Position numbers and translations under genes: made by a program
Notes under the pieces: model-generated
What the model saw: only the letters and a program-made list of their open reading frames with translations
Told to the model about the DNA's origin: nothing
Database searches by the model: none
Shown here: in pieces, positions 1 to 11,479 of the stretch
How the letters are laid out: each line of letters starts with the position of its first letter
Position numbering within the stretch: position 1 is the stretch's first letter
Source of the DNA: Lichina pygmaea
Lineage: Eukaryota > Ascomycota > Lichinomycetes > Lichinales > Lichinaceae
Assembly (NCBI GenBank): GCA_963422465.1
Contig: OY730171.1
Coordinates: forward strand, 620,001-684,000
Direction: 5' to 3'
Length of the DNA stretch: 64,000 nucleotides

Positions 1-760
1 GTGCGACTTCAACAAGCTCCAGGACTTTATGCCAGGCTACCGAAAGGAACCGCAATTGCCATACCGGTAACCGACCTCTCGGACCTTGATTCCTGTCACG
101 GAGGACGGACTTGCTCCACGAACGAGCGCCGAACCGATTGCGGTCCTCGGGCGCCAGATTGCAAAGCGCTCTACGGGATGCTGCCCCGACACAATGACCT
201 TGGTCATGATGACGTGCGTGACAGATAGCAAATTCTTTGGCCACGGCACAGCACAGACTGACTTGCCCATGCGAGGGCGGATTTGCCCGCTGGGGACCAC
301 CCACACAGCGTTGATGCTGTTGCAGGAGTCTAAAGTGTCTTCTGCACGCTGTCCCCTGCTCGTGAAGGTCTCAGATGCAAAAATAGTGCCAGTGCCGCCG
401 GAGAGCATACGTCACAGACCCACGTTGGCAGGATCAAGAGCTGTCAAAGCGGTAGACGTGTGTGGTCGCCTCGACGCCGAATCCGATCCATCTGCGATGT
501 CTTGGACATGTCTCTGCTGTCGACAAGTTGAGTTGAACGGACGTGATGTAGTGGCTCAGCCCAGCTGTACTCTCCAAGTGGCCCGACAAAGATTGTCCTG
601 GACACAAAACATCTAAAACCTGCAAGGGTTTTTCTGGCCATTATATAATCGTCATACAATATACCAGACGTATATTAAGATAGTGGAAATAGCCATCGGG
701 CAAAGTTTTCATCAGGATATTTGTCAACAGCGTTGACAAGCAGATGAGAAAAGGTCTAAC
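1..760. other. No supported gene
   Basis: Short open frames occur on both strands but none has a recognisable motif, codon pattern or splice structure. I see nothing I can name here. It may be the flank of the decayed gene-like block that follows on the minus strand. Confidence 0.5.
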
Positions 761-2987
761 TCAAACTCGAAGGGCTGGGTCATCCGAGTCATCATCGCGC
801 GGACGGACACGGAAGCGTTTGTTCTTGAGGTATACGGAGTACACCATTGACTGCCCGAGGCACAGCGGCTTGGTCACGACTTTCCGTGCGGTCGGTGTGG
901 CCGGTGTACCAGACGCGCTGCTCGGCGGAGGCCCGGTCGGGGTGGCCGGCGTACTGCGATCGCCACTGGCCTGAGGCTTGGTCGGGGATGACGGTGGACT
1001 CGTGAACAGCCCCCTTACACGTGGCTGGGCAGACGCTATCATGGAGACTGACTTCTTTGGCGACGCTTCAGGTGCGGCGGAGAGGCCTTTTTGCGGTGTT
1101 GCGACATCGAGGGACTTCGTCAACCGCGCTTGCTCGGAGGTAGCCTTATAGTCTGGTCTCTTCAACGACGTTACCTGCGACGATGTCACCTCGACCTCTC
1201 TCGGCGGTGTTGTCACGGCCGCCAGTAGGATCTTCCTGGACATCTTCTTGATCTGCTTCTCTCGAGGCCGTACTGGGCCGTCACGCGCGATGCGACACCC
1301 TTCGTCTTGTCACGGCCTATATCTGGGAAGTTGTTCGGAACATCCTTTAGCGACCTTGTGCGACAGGTGTCGATCAGGACGACGTACACGGCCCAGTACG
1401 TATTACCGCCATCGAGATCCTTCTTGCCAGTCGCCCGATAGTTGACCACCAGGTGAGCACAAGAACCCTAGCCCTAAGACACGGAAGTGCTGGTTCTTGA
1501 GGGACACGCCACCAAGCCATCCGTAATGGCTTGCGATGGGTTTGAAAATGTTGATGCGGTGGCGGTGGACCACCATCAAAACCAGATTGTCTAGCACAAC
1601 CTGATCTGTGTGGAGCATGAGTGCAAGGTCAAGTGGGACGTGCACGAAGTGTCTCCGCCGGTCAATAAGCAAGCCACACACCTTGCGAGGGCGCCTCGTC
1701 AGCTGCCGACTGAACCATGCGTCGGCAGCCTCCTGGAAGATCAGCTCTGGCTTCATGTCTTGTTTCGGTGTCCCGTTTCCGCGGGACTCCCCCGAGGAAT
1801 TTGTCAAAGCCCCATTGCCGTCTCTGTTGCCGACTCTGTTGTCACTATCCCGTCGTCGTCTCTCTTGGCGCGGGCCAGTAGCCGTTTCTAGGCCACCGGC
1901 TATTCTCTGTCTCACGCCGACCACTCTGCGCTGGCGACGCTCGCTCTCGAAGGGCCTCGCATTTCGACCGAGACATCTGAGTCGATCCGGGACCAGACCG
2001 AGCGACAAGTAAAGTCAGAATCTTCACGCGTCTCCAAAGACACATGAAAGATATTTGGGACGAGAGAGAGGGTTGATTATAGATATATTCACAGTTCCGA
2101 AGTTGGTATAGCGATCGTGCCCATGTGTTCGCGAGGGATTTGTGTCTGCGTGTCCAGATCGACCTCGTGTATGCCAGCATGACCATGAAGACTTTCGACG
2201 TGACTGCGAATCATGACCTCTCGGCGGAGCAAAATGTTGCAAGGGAGTGCTGATAGAGGATTGAATCGCGCTGGATTGTGGCGCCACACCTCCGGCACGA
2301 CATCCGGGGATGTGGGCAGATATCGGGATGGAATAAACGGTCTAGAATGTTGCGGACGAAGTCCTCCGTGAAACCGTTGAACTGCTGCAGCCAGTCGTGA
2401 CGTGGTCCGCGGCTACCTGCGTCATCGGGATCGGCTGGCGAGCGAATTCCAAGCAATTGCTATGGAGACGAATGTTTCAAGGTCGTCCGTGTCTATGCGT
2501 CCAGCTCCTGGTGGCATGGAGGCGACGCGTGTCGAAGTCTAGCCTCGCCCCCGACCGAGGTGTCGTACTATCTTCGCGGTGTCAACCTCGGCTTGGCCTA
2601 CGAGCTGATAGTCGCCCGTGATACTGGGGAAAGACTTTCTCTCAAGCCATCCGATGTCGGTCATGACGACTGCGTTGGTGGGGTTGGCGTCTCTGGTGTT
2701 GTAAGCACCACATGGAGATTTTTTGTTCCGGTGTCGCTACCGTAAACCAGTGGATCCCATCTTGGTTGCTCCATTCTCCAGGCAACATGAAGCTTCAAGG
2801 TGTGGGCAGTTGCCTTGGTTTCCGCCTTCAAGTGCTTAAGGCTGACGTCGGGACAATAATCAGGGCCGGTAAATCCACAAACAGCCACAGTTGTGCTTTG
2901 GACACGCTTTCCGACGTTGTACATGTCGACGTCATCACGCTCCTGTTGTTGTGACATCGGCCGGGGTTGACTTGTGACACTTCGCAT
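761..2987 (-). pseudogene. Unrecognised gene-like block, probably decayed or intron-split
   Basis: Read on the minus strand, several stretches look like real protein rather than chance frames, and they follow each other in order: one around 2987-2670 (includes CGFTGPDYCPDVSLKHL), one around 2715-2550 (NAVVMTDIGWLERKSF), one around 2456-2090, one around 2008-1403 (VHVPLDLALMLHTDQVVLDN) and one around 1449-1213 (YWAVYVVLIDTCRTRSLKDV). A Ser/Pro/Thr-rich segment ends at 761. The blocks lie in different frames. Either this is a multi-exon gene whose splice sites I could not place, or a host gene that has decayed. I do not recognise the family and assign no function. Two short segments, LKNQHFRV near 1490 and LKNKRFRV near 825, resemble each other. 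Confidence 0.35.
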
Positions 2988-4284
2988 GATCAGACGTTGC
3001 AGGCATCATCCGCTTGGCAGTTGCTAATGCGACAGTGGCAGTGCCCGTCTGCAAGGTCGTCAGCTGACATCCCACAGTAGGCTGTCACAATCCCGTGACC
3101 TCAGTTCTTGGGTGCAGTCGAGCCCGATCGCTGTAGGAGAGGAAAACAGACATCGCGCGAGTAAGTCGAGCACACAGACGTACCACGAGAGTGGATGTTG
3201 GCGCTGAGACCAAGACGTGTGTTGGCGCTTGGGATCGAGGTCTGTTGAGCATCGCTGGTGGTGGATTCTCTGAGCCTGGCTCAGGGAAAAGAGCCGTGTG
3301 ACGATCTTCCGCCAACTGCCTCAAAATGATGAGCAGGTAGTCTCCATCTGTATAGAGACGAGATGTATCGACGGTTGGAAGCAGCAATGAAATACGTACT
3401 CGTATACCGTACACGTGTGCGTAGGGAAGGAGACGTTCGGAGCACCTGGTGCAGGGACGTTTCTTCCTGGACGGACTGTAGGCCCATCCTATATGGTCGG
3501 CATCATCACCTCCACAGCGAAGCCATCCCAGACGGCTCTCGGGTCGCCACGAGCGGAGCCAGTCCAAAGGCTCGGGAAGACTGATTGAAGCCTCGAAGCC
3601 AGAAGTGGTTCCTTTATCATCTACAGCCGCCAACCCCGATAGCTTGCAGGGCTCCATTTCCTTGTTTCGGTCCGGGAGCAAAAGCCGTGTCCACGGAGGA
3701 GGATCGGGACAGGCGGGCTAGGCGAAGGGATCAACGAGAACGGAGAGTTGCAACTTCTTCCAGGATCCCAAAGCTCTTTGTCCGATTGAAGTAAGTCTTG
3801 GTGCCCTTTGTCGTTCTACCTCATGCTTCGCTCCGTCGGGCCGGGGGAGTGGGCGGGACCGTATCCGGCGATCTCCCGTCACCCTGTGAACTCCGTGACG
3901 AACAAAGGGCGGGCTGGAGCCGAATCCTTAGAGTATGTGAACAACGAAAGCGGAAGGGAGACGGTTGTAGACAAGAAGCCTTACGGAATGCTAATAGCCA
4001 AGAATGCGAGAGCCGGAAGACACATAGGGATTTGATTCAACAGACACGCGAGCGCTGCAGAAGCCACCCGACACCGTCCGAGACACATGCACCGAGGCGA
4101 GCCAGGAAAGCAAAGAGATGATGAAATTACTTCGATTCGCTTTAGTTCGGGTTCGGTCTCGGCCACGATGATACTTTCGGGTCATCCATATCGACGCCCG
4201 TTTCCCGATCAACATCGTCAGTACTTTTCCATGACTCTCGTCCCATTCACTTCCACGCTCTCGTCGAGGTCTTCCACCTCCTCT
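2988..4284. other. No supported gene; weak 198-codon minus frame inside
   Basis: A minus-strand open frame covers 3085-3681 (198 codons) but its composition is patchy and I see no motif. The remainder, including the 3' flank of the Ish1-repeat gene, holds nothing I can support. Confidence 0.4.
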
Positions 4285-5713
4285 TCAAAGTTCCTCCTTG
4301 GCCCTGTCGGAAGCCCGCTGAGCCGCCTCGCCGGCCTGGTGCGTTGCGCTAGCACCGGCCTCCTTGACGCGGTCGTAAGCCTCCTCGCTCCCCTTGCGTC
4401 CGCCCGCGGTGCCCAGCTTCAACTGGTCCAGGATCCACTGTGCACCGTTCTGGAACTTGGCCAAGAGGGTGCCGCCTGGCGACGAGGTACCATATCGGAA
4501 GTAGGTCGACTGCCGACGGGCCAGAGCTCGGAGCTCTTCGGTCTTGGTGCCCTGCGGGACCGGCACGCCGTAGCTGTCGAGGTACGCCTTCAGCTCGGAC
4601 GAGGTCCACGCGTCAAAGGTGGTGTCCTTGGCGTAGTCCGTCGCCTGTGCAAGCGAAGACGTCACCGAGGCATAAGCGCTGCCACCAGATTTGGAAGCGC
4701 TCGCGTACGAGTCCTGTGCCTGCTTGACCAACTCGTCGCGGGTCGCGTCGGTCTTCTTGCCGGCTTTCTTGGCGGCGCTGCTGTCCTGTCCGGAAAGCCA
4801 TTTCCTGAGAGGAGAAAGAGAGAGCGTGCCCCCGGTCAGCTCGTAGCCCACTTCTTTGCATCTAGTCGTGGGACATGCCGACGGATCCTCACCTGAGATT
4901 CTCGGTGGTCCAGGTGTCAAAGGTCCAGGCCGAGTAGCCTGTGGCCGCCTTGTGCTGGTGCTTCCTCACGGCGGCGACGATCTCGTCACGCTTGCCCGAC
5001 TGCGGCACGGGTACGCCTCGCGCGTCGAGATAGGCCTTGAGACGGCTCTCGCTCCAGGTCCCGATGGCAGCGTTGAATGCGTCTTCGGCCGTCTGCTTGA
5101 CCGCATCGGTAGCCTTGGCCGCGTTCTCGCCGACGTTCGAGGTGGCGGCGCCAAAGGCACTCGCAGCCCCCCCGCTGATGTCATCTCCCGTCAGGTAGGC
5201 CTTGTTCTTGCGAGCCAGGGCGAGGAGTTCGTTGCGGTTCGAGCCCTGGGGAACCTTGATGCCGTTCTTGTCCGCCCAAGCCTTGATGGTGCTGTCGCTC
5301 CAGGCATCGAAGACGGTGTCGCTCGCGCCGGAGGACGCTTGACCGGCCGCGGAGGACACGGACGAGGCAGCTCCCTCGGCCCCTCCTGTACTCTGCTTGC
5401 TCGCGAGGCGAGCGTTGCGGCGGACCGTGGCGATCAGTCTGTCACGGGTCGTGGGTTGGGGAGCAGGGATGCCGCGCTCATCGAGCCAAGCCTTGAGATC
5501 AGACTCGGACCAGGCATGATACAACCAATTGCCAGGGTACGAAGCCGTCTCGCCGGCCTTCTTAGCAGCGCTCTCGTAGTTATGACGTGCGGCGGCCAAG
5601 AGGTTATCCCGCTTGCGAGGCTGCGGGGCCGGGATGCCATGTTTGTCGAGAAAGGCCTTCAGTTGCGAGTCGGTCCAGCTGGACAACAGTCAGCAAGGGA
5701 AAATGGTCGACGA

Positions 5714-5757
<44 letters not shown>

Positions 5758-6372
5758 CCGTGGGTCCTTACCTGTCGAAAATCCAATCCTTGACGCTCTG
5801 ATAGGAAGAGTGGGCCTCGTTCTCCGACTCGTGCCAGTTCTCTTTGACCTTGCCGAGGAGAGTGTCCTTGGTCTCCTTGGTGCTGTCCTGGGCCTGGTAG
5901 CCTCGGTCCTTGAGGTAGGCTTGCAACTGGCTCACGTCCCATCCGGAATACGGCGTCGAGACCTTGTTGTTCCAGTTCTCCTCGATGATCTTTTCCAGGT
6001 CATTTCGGTCGGCCGGGCTGGGGTAAGGAATGTCATGGTCGTCCAACCAACGCTCAAGCTCCGTCTTGTGCCAGCTGTTGTATGCTACGCAGGAGCCAAG
6101 AAGTCAGCCACAGCAAATTTGTTTCGAGACAAACGCCGGCCAGTGATGCAGCTACAACTCGAATGAAGTCTTCGCCTGGGAAACAGCAGCCCGTCACCGA
6201 GTTGTGTGGGACCAAAGTCCACACACTCCCACGATGAAGAGAACAGAGAGGCAAAAGACTCGATGGCATCGACGACTAGCTGATTTCACCACGTACCGGA
6301 TTTTCCAAGCCACTTGGCGACGGTGCCATCGGCAACGACGGCCACGACGACCAACGCGTTTAAGAACTTCAT
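4285..6372 (-). CDS. ish1: Ish1/Msc1-type stress protein with eight Ish1 repeats
   Basis: Four exons on the minus strand: 6372-6297, 6084-5772, 5678-4893, 4804-4285, giving 564 residues. All junctions are GT..AG and keep frame. The start gives a hydrophobic signal peptide (MKFLNALVVVAVVADGTVA). The body is a series of about 35-residue Ish1 repeats of the form W-x-x-x-x-L-[KQ]-x-[WY]-L-D-x-x-G-[IV]-P-x-P, seven full and one half, separated by Ala/Ser-rich helical spacers. Ish1/Msc1 proteins are stress-induced and lie at the nuclear envelope or in the ER; the exact biochemical role is unsettled. The chain ends in KEEL, close to the KDEL/HDEL ER-retention signal, which with the signal peptide argues for the ER or perinuclear lumen (inference). 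Intron 2 carries a long CT/GA microsatellite. Confidence 0.9.
5716..5753. repeat. (CT)n microsatellite inside an intron
   Basis: About 19 CT units, lying wholly in intron 2 of the Ish1-repeat gene. Read on the coding strand it is a GA tract between donor and branch region. Confidence 0.95.
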
Positions 6373-7556
6373 CGTTGGTGGGTGTCGACCCGATACCGTC
6401 CGTTAACGTCGACGACAATCAACCTAAAAACCCAGTCTCGAAAGACCAGTACTGTACGTCGTCCGCGGGAGATCTTGCGTTGGTGATGTGGGAGAAGATT
6501 GTTCGGTGTTTCGGGTTGAAGGTGAAAGAAAGGGGAAAGGAATGGGGACGGAAGTACGTTCCGTAATTGTATCGTGAACCGGGAGTGGGTGGGCCTCCCC
6601 AGTTCCAGAAAGTGACGTAGTGAAGACAGTACGGTTCAAAAGTTCCAATCTTCTCCAAGTATCCTTCAGGGCTGTTCTCTCTCTATGGGTACGATGTACC
6701 AAGATATACAGAAGTACGTAAAGTACATACGTACCAGGTAGAGCTTTTCCTGGCTGTTCTCCCGGTAACGGTCGCTCGGTTGTCGTGGAAGCTCATACCC
6801 CTCCACACCGTCCACTCCTGTTGGGGCCGTCAAAAACTAGACCGTTTCCGGCTACGGCACGCTTGTGCGGCAAAGCTGCAGTTGTGGCGGTGAAATGAGC
6901 TTGGAAGAGCAGCCACAGCATGACGCAATTCGGCCTCGAATGGGAACTACTAACGGCCTGTGGTACTCCGTACAGTACCTCCGTACCGCATGAGTAATGC
7001 TGACGTAAGGTACGGCAGTAAACTGAAAGCAAACCATGTGAAACCAGGCCCAGAGAAGATCGTCCTCTACAGTAAGACTTTATTCGTAGAAGTTCAACGA
7101 CTCGAGGTGTATAGACATGATAAGGGATTGACTTGAAGAGTCACGAGAGTGTAGACATCTCCACAGGACTGCGGCACAGGACTGTGGGATGAAAATCTCG
7201 TCCTGAAGAACTGGAGCCTGTAACCAGCCAGGAAAAGACTGCTCAATACATTCATCGCGGTAGCGACACTTCCATTGACTATCCGCAATGCCGGAGGCTC
7301 GACCGAGGCCTCCACAAGAGCACGGGCCTCGTTCTCCAATCAGGGTATTGACTCAAACACCAGCTCTAAGAAACAGGTGGAGACAGCGGATGTCCCCAAG
7401 ATCGATGGGCCTCCCAGTGCCTCCGTGCTGACGAACATGACACGTAATGATACATTCCGGTCCGAGGGCCGCCGTCGTTCTCTCTATGGCTGCCGGTCAC
7501 GCCCTCCTTGGCCTAGGTTGCCACCATCACCAGTCAGCCGAACGGTCATCAAGACG
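6373..7556. other. Intergenic: Ish1 promoter side and 3' flank of next gene
   Basis: No supported gene. Contains short TACGTAC- and ACTCCGTAC-type motifs near 6710-6735 and 6960-6990, which recur in other intergenic parts of the window. The small open frames here have no motif. Confidence 0.5.
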
Positions 7557-8099
7557 TCAGGGAAGATGTATGCAGCCCGTGAACCAACCCTTCCAAAACT
7601 CTTTCCCGACCGCATCGTCACGCTTCGTATCCTGACGATCGTAACGACTCTCAAAATCCTTGTTATGCTCCTCAACACCCTGCTGGCCCGGAGTCGGCCC
7701 TGCTCGTTCGTCGTGGATCTTGGGCTGCGGACGGCCGCTCGAGCCCGAGCTGGAGCCAGGTGACTCTGAAGGTGCAGGAGATGACGATGTTGGAGGAGGC
7801 GCGGACTTTGGGGTCTCGGTGTCGTGGCCCTCGCTGGTGCCTTTGGTCGGGCTGGATCCGGAGCCTTGCCCCTCCTGCACAGGTGGCGGACCGGGATGTT
7901 CGAGGTCCGCCGAGGGGCTCGATCCTTGATTCTGAGGCGACTCCGAGACCGGGTGCCCGTCTCCGTCGCCGTACCCGCTGTGGGAATAGAACCGCTGACG
8001 AGAGAACGCCGTCGGCGTGACCATACGGGGAGTCGTCCGTGCTAGAGGGGACCTTGCGAGTGGGACAGAAACGAGCCGTGTTCGAATGGGGGAAGCCAT
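7557..8099 (-). CDS. Small conserved fungal protein, mitochondrial-type N-terminus
   Basis: Single open frame of 180 residues. The first ~35 residues are rich in Arg, Ser, Thr and Ala with no acidic residue, as in a mitochondrial presequence, followed by RFYSHSGYGDGDG. Next comes NPSADLEHPGPPP-like sequence (here SPSADLEHPGPPPVQEGQ), then a disordered Ser/Pro/Gly stretch, then GRPQPKIHDE and a charged tail ending near GKEFWKG. From memory this order (YGDG, SADLEHPGPPP, QPKI, KxFWxG) is shared by a conserved Pezizomycotina family of unknown function. The last residues after FWKG look unlike the family, so a small 3' intron just after 7585 is possible and the true C-terminus is uncertain. No function is proposed. 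Confidence 0.65.
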   Translation of the reverse strand: MASPIRTRLVSVPLARSPLARTTPRMVTPTAFSRQRFYSHSGYGDGDGHPVSESPQNQGSSPSADLEHPGPPPVQEGQGSGSSPTKGTSEGHDTETPKSAPPPTSSSPAPSESPGSSSGSSGRPQPKIHDERAGPTPGQQGVEEHNKDFESRYDRQDTKRDDAVGKEFWKGWFTGCIHLP

Positions 8100-9223
8100 G
8101 ATGTTGTGGGTTGAGGATCAACCTTCCGTGAATTTTCCGTGGATAGTGCGGTTTGAAATTTTCTCTTGAGAGAAGAACGATCGGTCTTCTGTCTGCGGGA
8201 CCTTTGCAGGAGCGTTAATGGCTTTTACTCCGCTACCTGCAGTGGAATGCTTGTAGTGATAGGCACATACGTAGTGGTGTAGCAAACACCGGGCGATGTC
8301 ATAGTCGCGGATGCAACGGCCTCTGCGGTACTCGTACGTATGTACTCCCGTACTGGTACGAGAACACTGCCGAGTCATGACGCAGATGGGAATGTACTGT
8401 GACGTACTGGTAGTACGGCACGGGCGGCAGTGAACGACAGTGGACAGGCTGCCCCGCGCGCCACATCGCTGCTCTTTTCTGCTCCCTGGGGCCGCCTTGA
8501 TCGCTCTGTACTTCCGTACCTCGTACGTAGCTCGGGTCTAAGAATCAACAGTACTATGCTTTACTGTACGTGAAGCAAGGGCCACCTTCGACCATGAGAG
8601 CCAGTGCGGTTGCGACCTCAAAACCAGCTTTGGTACGACACGTGCACCACCGCAGGTTGCTAGAGTGGAAGGATATACGCCTTGTCGCACATAGAGCTAA
8701 CTACCGGAGGTGAGAGATGGAGACTACCTCTTTCTAGAATACAGAGAACCGTAGACCCACCGTCATCATCAGAAAGGAGATGCTGGACGTGCATGCACAC
8801 ACTCATTGGAGGTGGAGGAGAGGGTCACCACCGTTGCGTGACAGGTCTTGAAAGGAGATGGCTGGCCCAAGGGACGTGTCACTTGTTTTTCACTCGGGTG
8901 TCTCCCACACATCGACCAGGGGGATCAGAGACAGCGGCAGACGTGACACTTGAGGTGATCCGACAGCGCGAGACCGGACGTTCTGCGCGCGGAAGGATGT
9001 CCCTCGTGCAGAGCAAATGTGAGAAAAGAAGACCCCGAGCCAACCACCGAACAAGCCAGATATTCCCCACAAGCTCCAGAAGCACACACACACACCGAGT
9101 CCGAGCCGAGAGCAGAGAACGAGCCGGAAGATGTTGACCATGGAAAGCGCGGAAGAGAGCGACCGAGACCACGCCGGCGGAGCGAAGCACGGGCCGGCGA
9201 CTTGACTTGGTACGTACGGTCAT
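8100..9223. other. Intergenic, no supported gene
   Basis: Upstream side of the small mitochondrial-type protein and 3' flank of nhp6. A plus frame at 8682-9137 has Arg/Ser-rich shadow-type composition and no motif. Short palindromic TACGTAC motifs cluster near 8330-8365 and 8510-8530. A (CA)n run lies near 9085. Confidence 0.5.
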
Positions 9224-9724
9224 TCACCCTGAATCCTCGTCGTCGTCAGCAGCCTAGCTCTAGACCGTTAGTCAGAGGCCTCCGGTGCCGGCATTCGGGG
9301 GTGGGGGTTTTCCGAAGGGCACCGACATTGTACGTGGCTTTCTCGTCCTCGTAACGTTTCTTGTCGGCGGCGGCTTTGGCCTCGTACGGCTGCCGCTGCT
9401 TATCGTCAAGCGCCTTCCATCGCTCACCCAGGACCTTTCCGACCTGGCCTATCGACGGGAGCCCAGTCAGCACCGGCGCACGCGTTGTCGGAGGACTAGC
9501 CAGTCTCACCGAATGTGATGCCCGGGTTCTCATCCCGGACGTTCTCGCGCTGCTCGTTGGCGAAGAACATGTAGGCCGAGAGGCCACGCTTGGGCGCGTT
9601 CGGGTCTTCGACGAGCGTCAGCGAACCGGCGCCATCATCGAGAGCACAGCATGCTACCCTTACCCTTCTTCTTCTTCTCACCGCGGACCTTGGTCTTGCG
9701 GGTGGTGGACTTTTCCTTGGGCAT
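9224..9724 (-). CDS. nhp6: Nhp6-type non-histone chromosomal protein (HMG box)
   Basis: Minus strand, proposed exons 9724-9664, 9605-9510, 9448-9327 and 9253-9224. Exon 1 encodes the basic arm [20 protein letters not shown]. Exons 2-3 encode a single HMG box starting [20 protein letters not shown] and running through [14 protein letters not shown] to [19 protein letters not shown]. The family bends DNA non-specifically and assists nucleosome remodelling and transcription initiation in the nucleus. The first three exons are firm. The last junction uses a weak GTCGGT donor but yields a short acidic tail (AADDDEDSG) typical of the family; without it the frame runs to 9246 with an unlike tail. 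About 100 residues, the usual size. Confidence 0.88.
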
Positions 9725-11479
9725 CTTGAACTGTCCAACGGAGGTGGAGTCAGTCGGCGAGCCGGGGCAGTCAAGAGTGGAGGCGAGGACGGCCCAAAGA
9801 AGCAGCCATCTCGAAAGAAAGGAAGGGACGGAGAGAAAGATGGCGCAAGGGAGAGGATGGAAGGTCCGCCAGCGTTGCCGAGCACGTACGCGTCGAAGCG
9901 CATCGGAGCGAACACGACGCGCGAGGGGGGGCACGCGACGACAACAACAAAAGACGGTCTGGGGCGCCCCAGAGGCGTTGTGTCAAGCGCCGGCCGGTCC
10001 AAACGGGCGAAGATATACCCATCGACCCGGTCGCAAAGAGAGGTGCAGCCGGCTCGACATCGACGCGACGAGATCAAGTAGGAGAGCAAGGAGATGCGGG
10101 CAAACATCGCAATGCGCCGTCGAGCGACCGAACGGTCAATTGACACGAGCGGATAGGGGAGAGAGGAATGACGAGCGAGAGCGACGAGACATGGTGATGG
10201 TGGTGATGGTGGTGATGGTGGTGTTGGTGATGTTGGTGGTGATCGTGGCTGCTCTCATCGGTGGAGCGACCGACCGACGATGTAATTTCTAGACATGATC
10301 GCGACCAACAAAAGCGGAATTTCGGACAGCAAGCCGTGCCGGCCGAGGCGACGGCGACGAAGTGAAAGACGGGTCGCTCCGACCATCATTGCGACCAGCG
10401 CGTCGAAGGCCGGCCGGCGGATCAAATGTTTGGAAGCGCAAGTATATGGATGAAAGTATGCATGCTTGTGTATTTGGAAGAGGACGGTGACGATGGCAGA
10501 GGCGGTGATGATGATGATGATGAACGAAATATCGGTCGCGAAAGCCGGTTGTACTTACACTGCGGGGTGCCCGAGGGTCGGGGCGTTTTGGCCGGGCTTA
10601 TGGTTGTGTGTGCGGTCTGCGACTGTATGTGTGAGCTGGGTGTTGTATGGGCGCGTAGGTAGAGAGTGGGTTTAGTATGGAGCCTCAGTGGGGAGGAGCG
10701 CTGCGCGGAGAGATGAGTAGGAAAAGGGGAGCAAGAGTGGGCCGGGCGCGGCCGTACGTACGTATACCGCCGGCTGAAAGAGGGGAAACGGGTCTTTGGG
10801 GGAAAACAACCGGCCGCATCGGGCAATTATGCTCCGTTTGGCACATTTGCCCGTTGTAAATTACCTATCGGCGGAACTTTGCTGGCTTATGTAAGACCCC
10901 GTCGAAGCACACGTTTCATAAGATACGGGGAATGCTCTCGCTTAACGAGATTGACATAGGAATAAGTTGTGTAAGGCGGGTACGAGGACACTCATGTGAC
11001 AAAAGAACTAGCGGAAGCCATATGGAGTTCTCACAGACTTTTCCTTGGGTTTTTTGTCGCCCGCTTGAAGTTATGTACGGAACACCTACCCGTGCTACGG
11101 TTCACGACACGTGATGACGCATATCAGTGTCGGTACGTACAGTACGTACGGAAGTACTCCGTACAGTACGTATTACTAGTACTCCGTACGCGCAGAGTGT
11201 TAGCAAAAGTAAAGCTAGATGTGTACCTTCCAAACCCGTGCTACAGGCCGGCCTTGAGATTGTACATCGGCATCTACCAAGGGCTTGAGATATGAATATG
11301 AGGTTTCTCAACGTCGACAAAAATGTCGTCATGAGTTGAACTTTTGAATTTAGACTGACGATGACACTTACATCTAGGTGAGTTTGGCGGAGACCGCATC
11401 GCGGGGTCCAAAGCTGACCTAACGAGGCGATGCCGACCAAGCCCCTATCCGTGTCGTCATGATGTGGAGCACGTGACCT
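9725..11479. other. Gene-poor stretch with triplet repeats
   Basis: Upstream side of nhp6. A GGT/GAT repeat tract covers about 10192-10250 and a (GAT)n run 10505-10524. Open frames on both strands here are low-complexity (Arg or Ser rich) with no motif. Around 11130-11195 a dense set of GTACGTAC / AGTACTCCGTAC palindromic motifs occurs. No gene supported. Confidence 0.5.

Noticed and set aside
8682-9137. 151-codon plus frame upstream of the small mitochondrial-type gene
   Set aside because: Arg/Thr/Ser-rich, no motif, and no splice partner.
10422-10826. 134-codon minus frame upstream of nhp6
   Set aside because: Ser/Pro/Thr-rich translation of a purine/triplet-repeat region; no motif.
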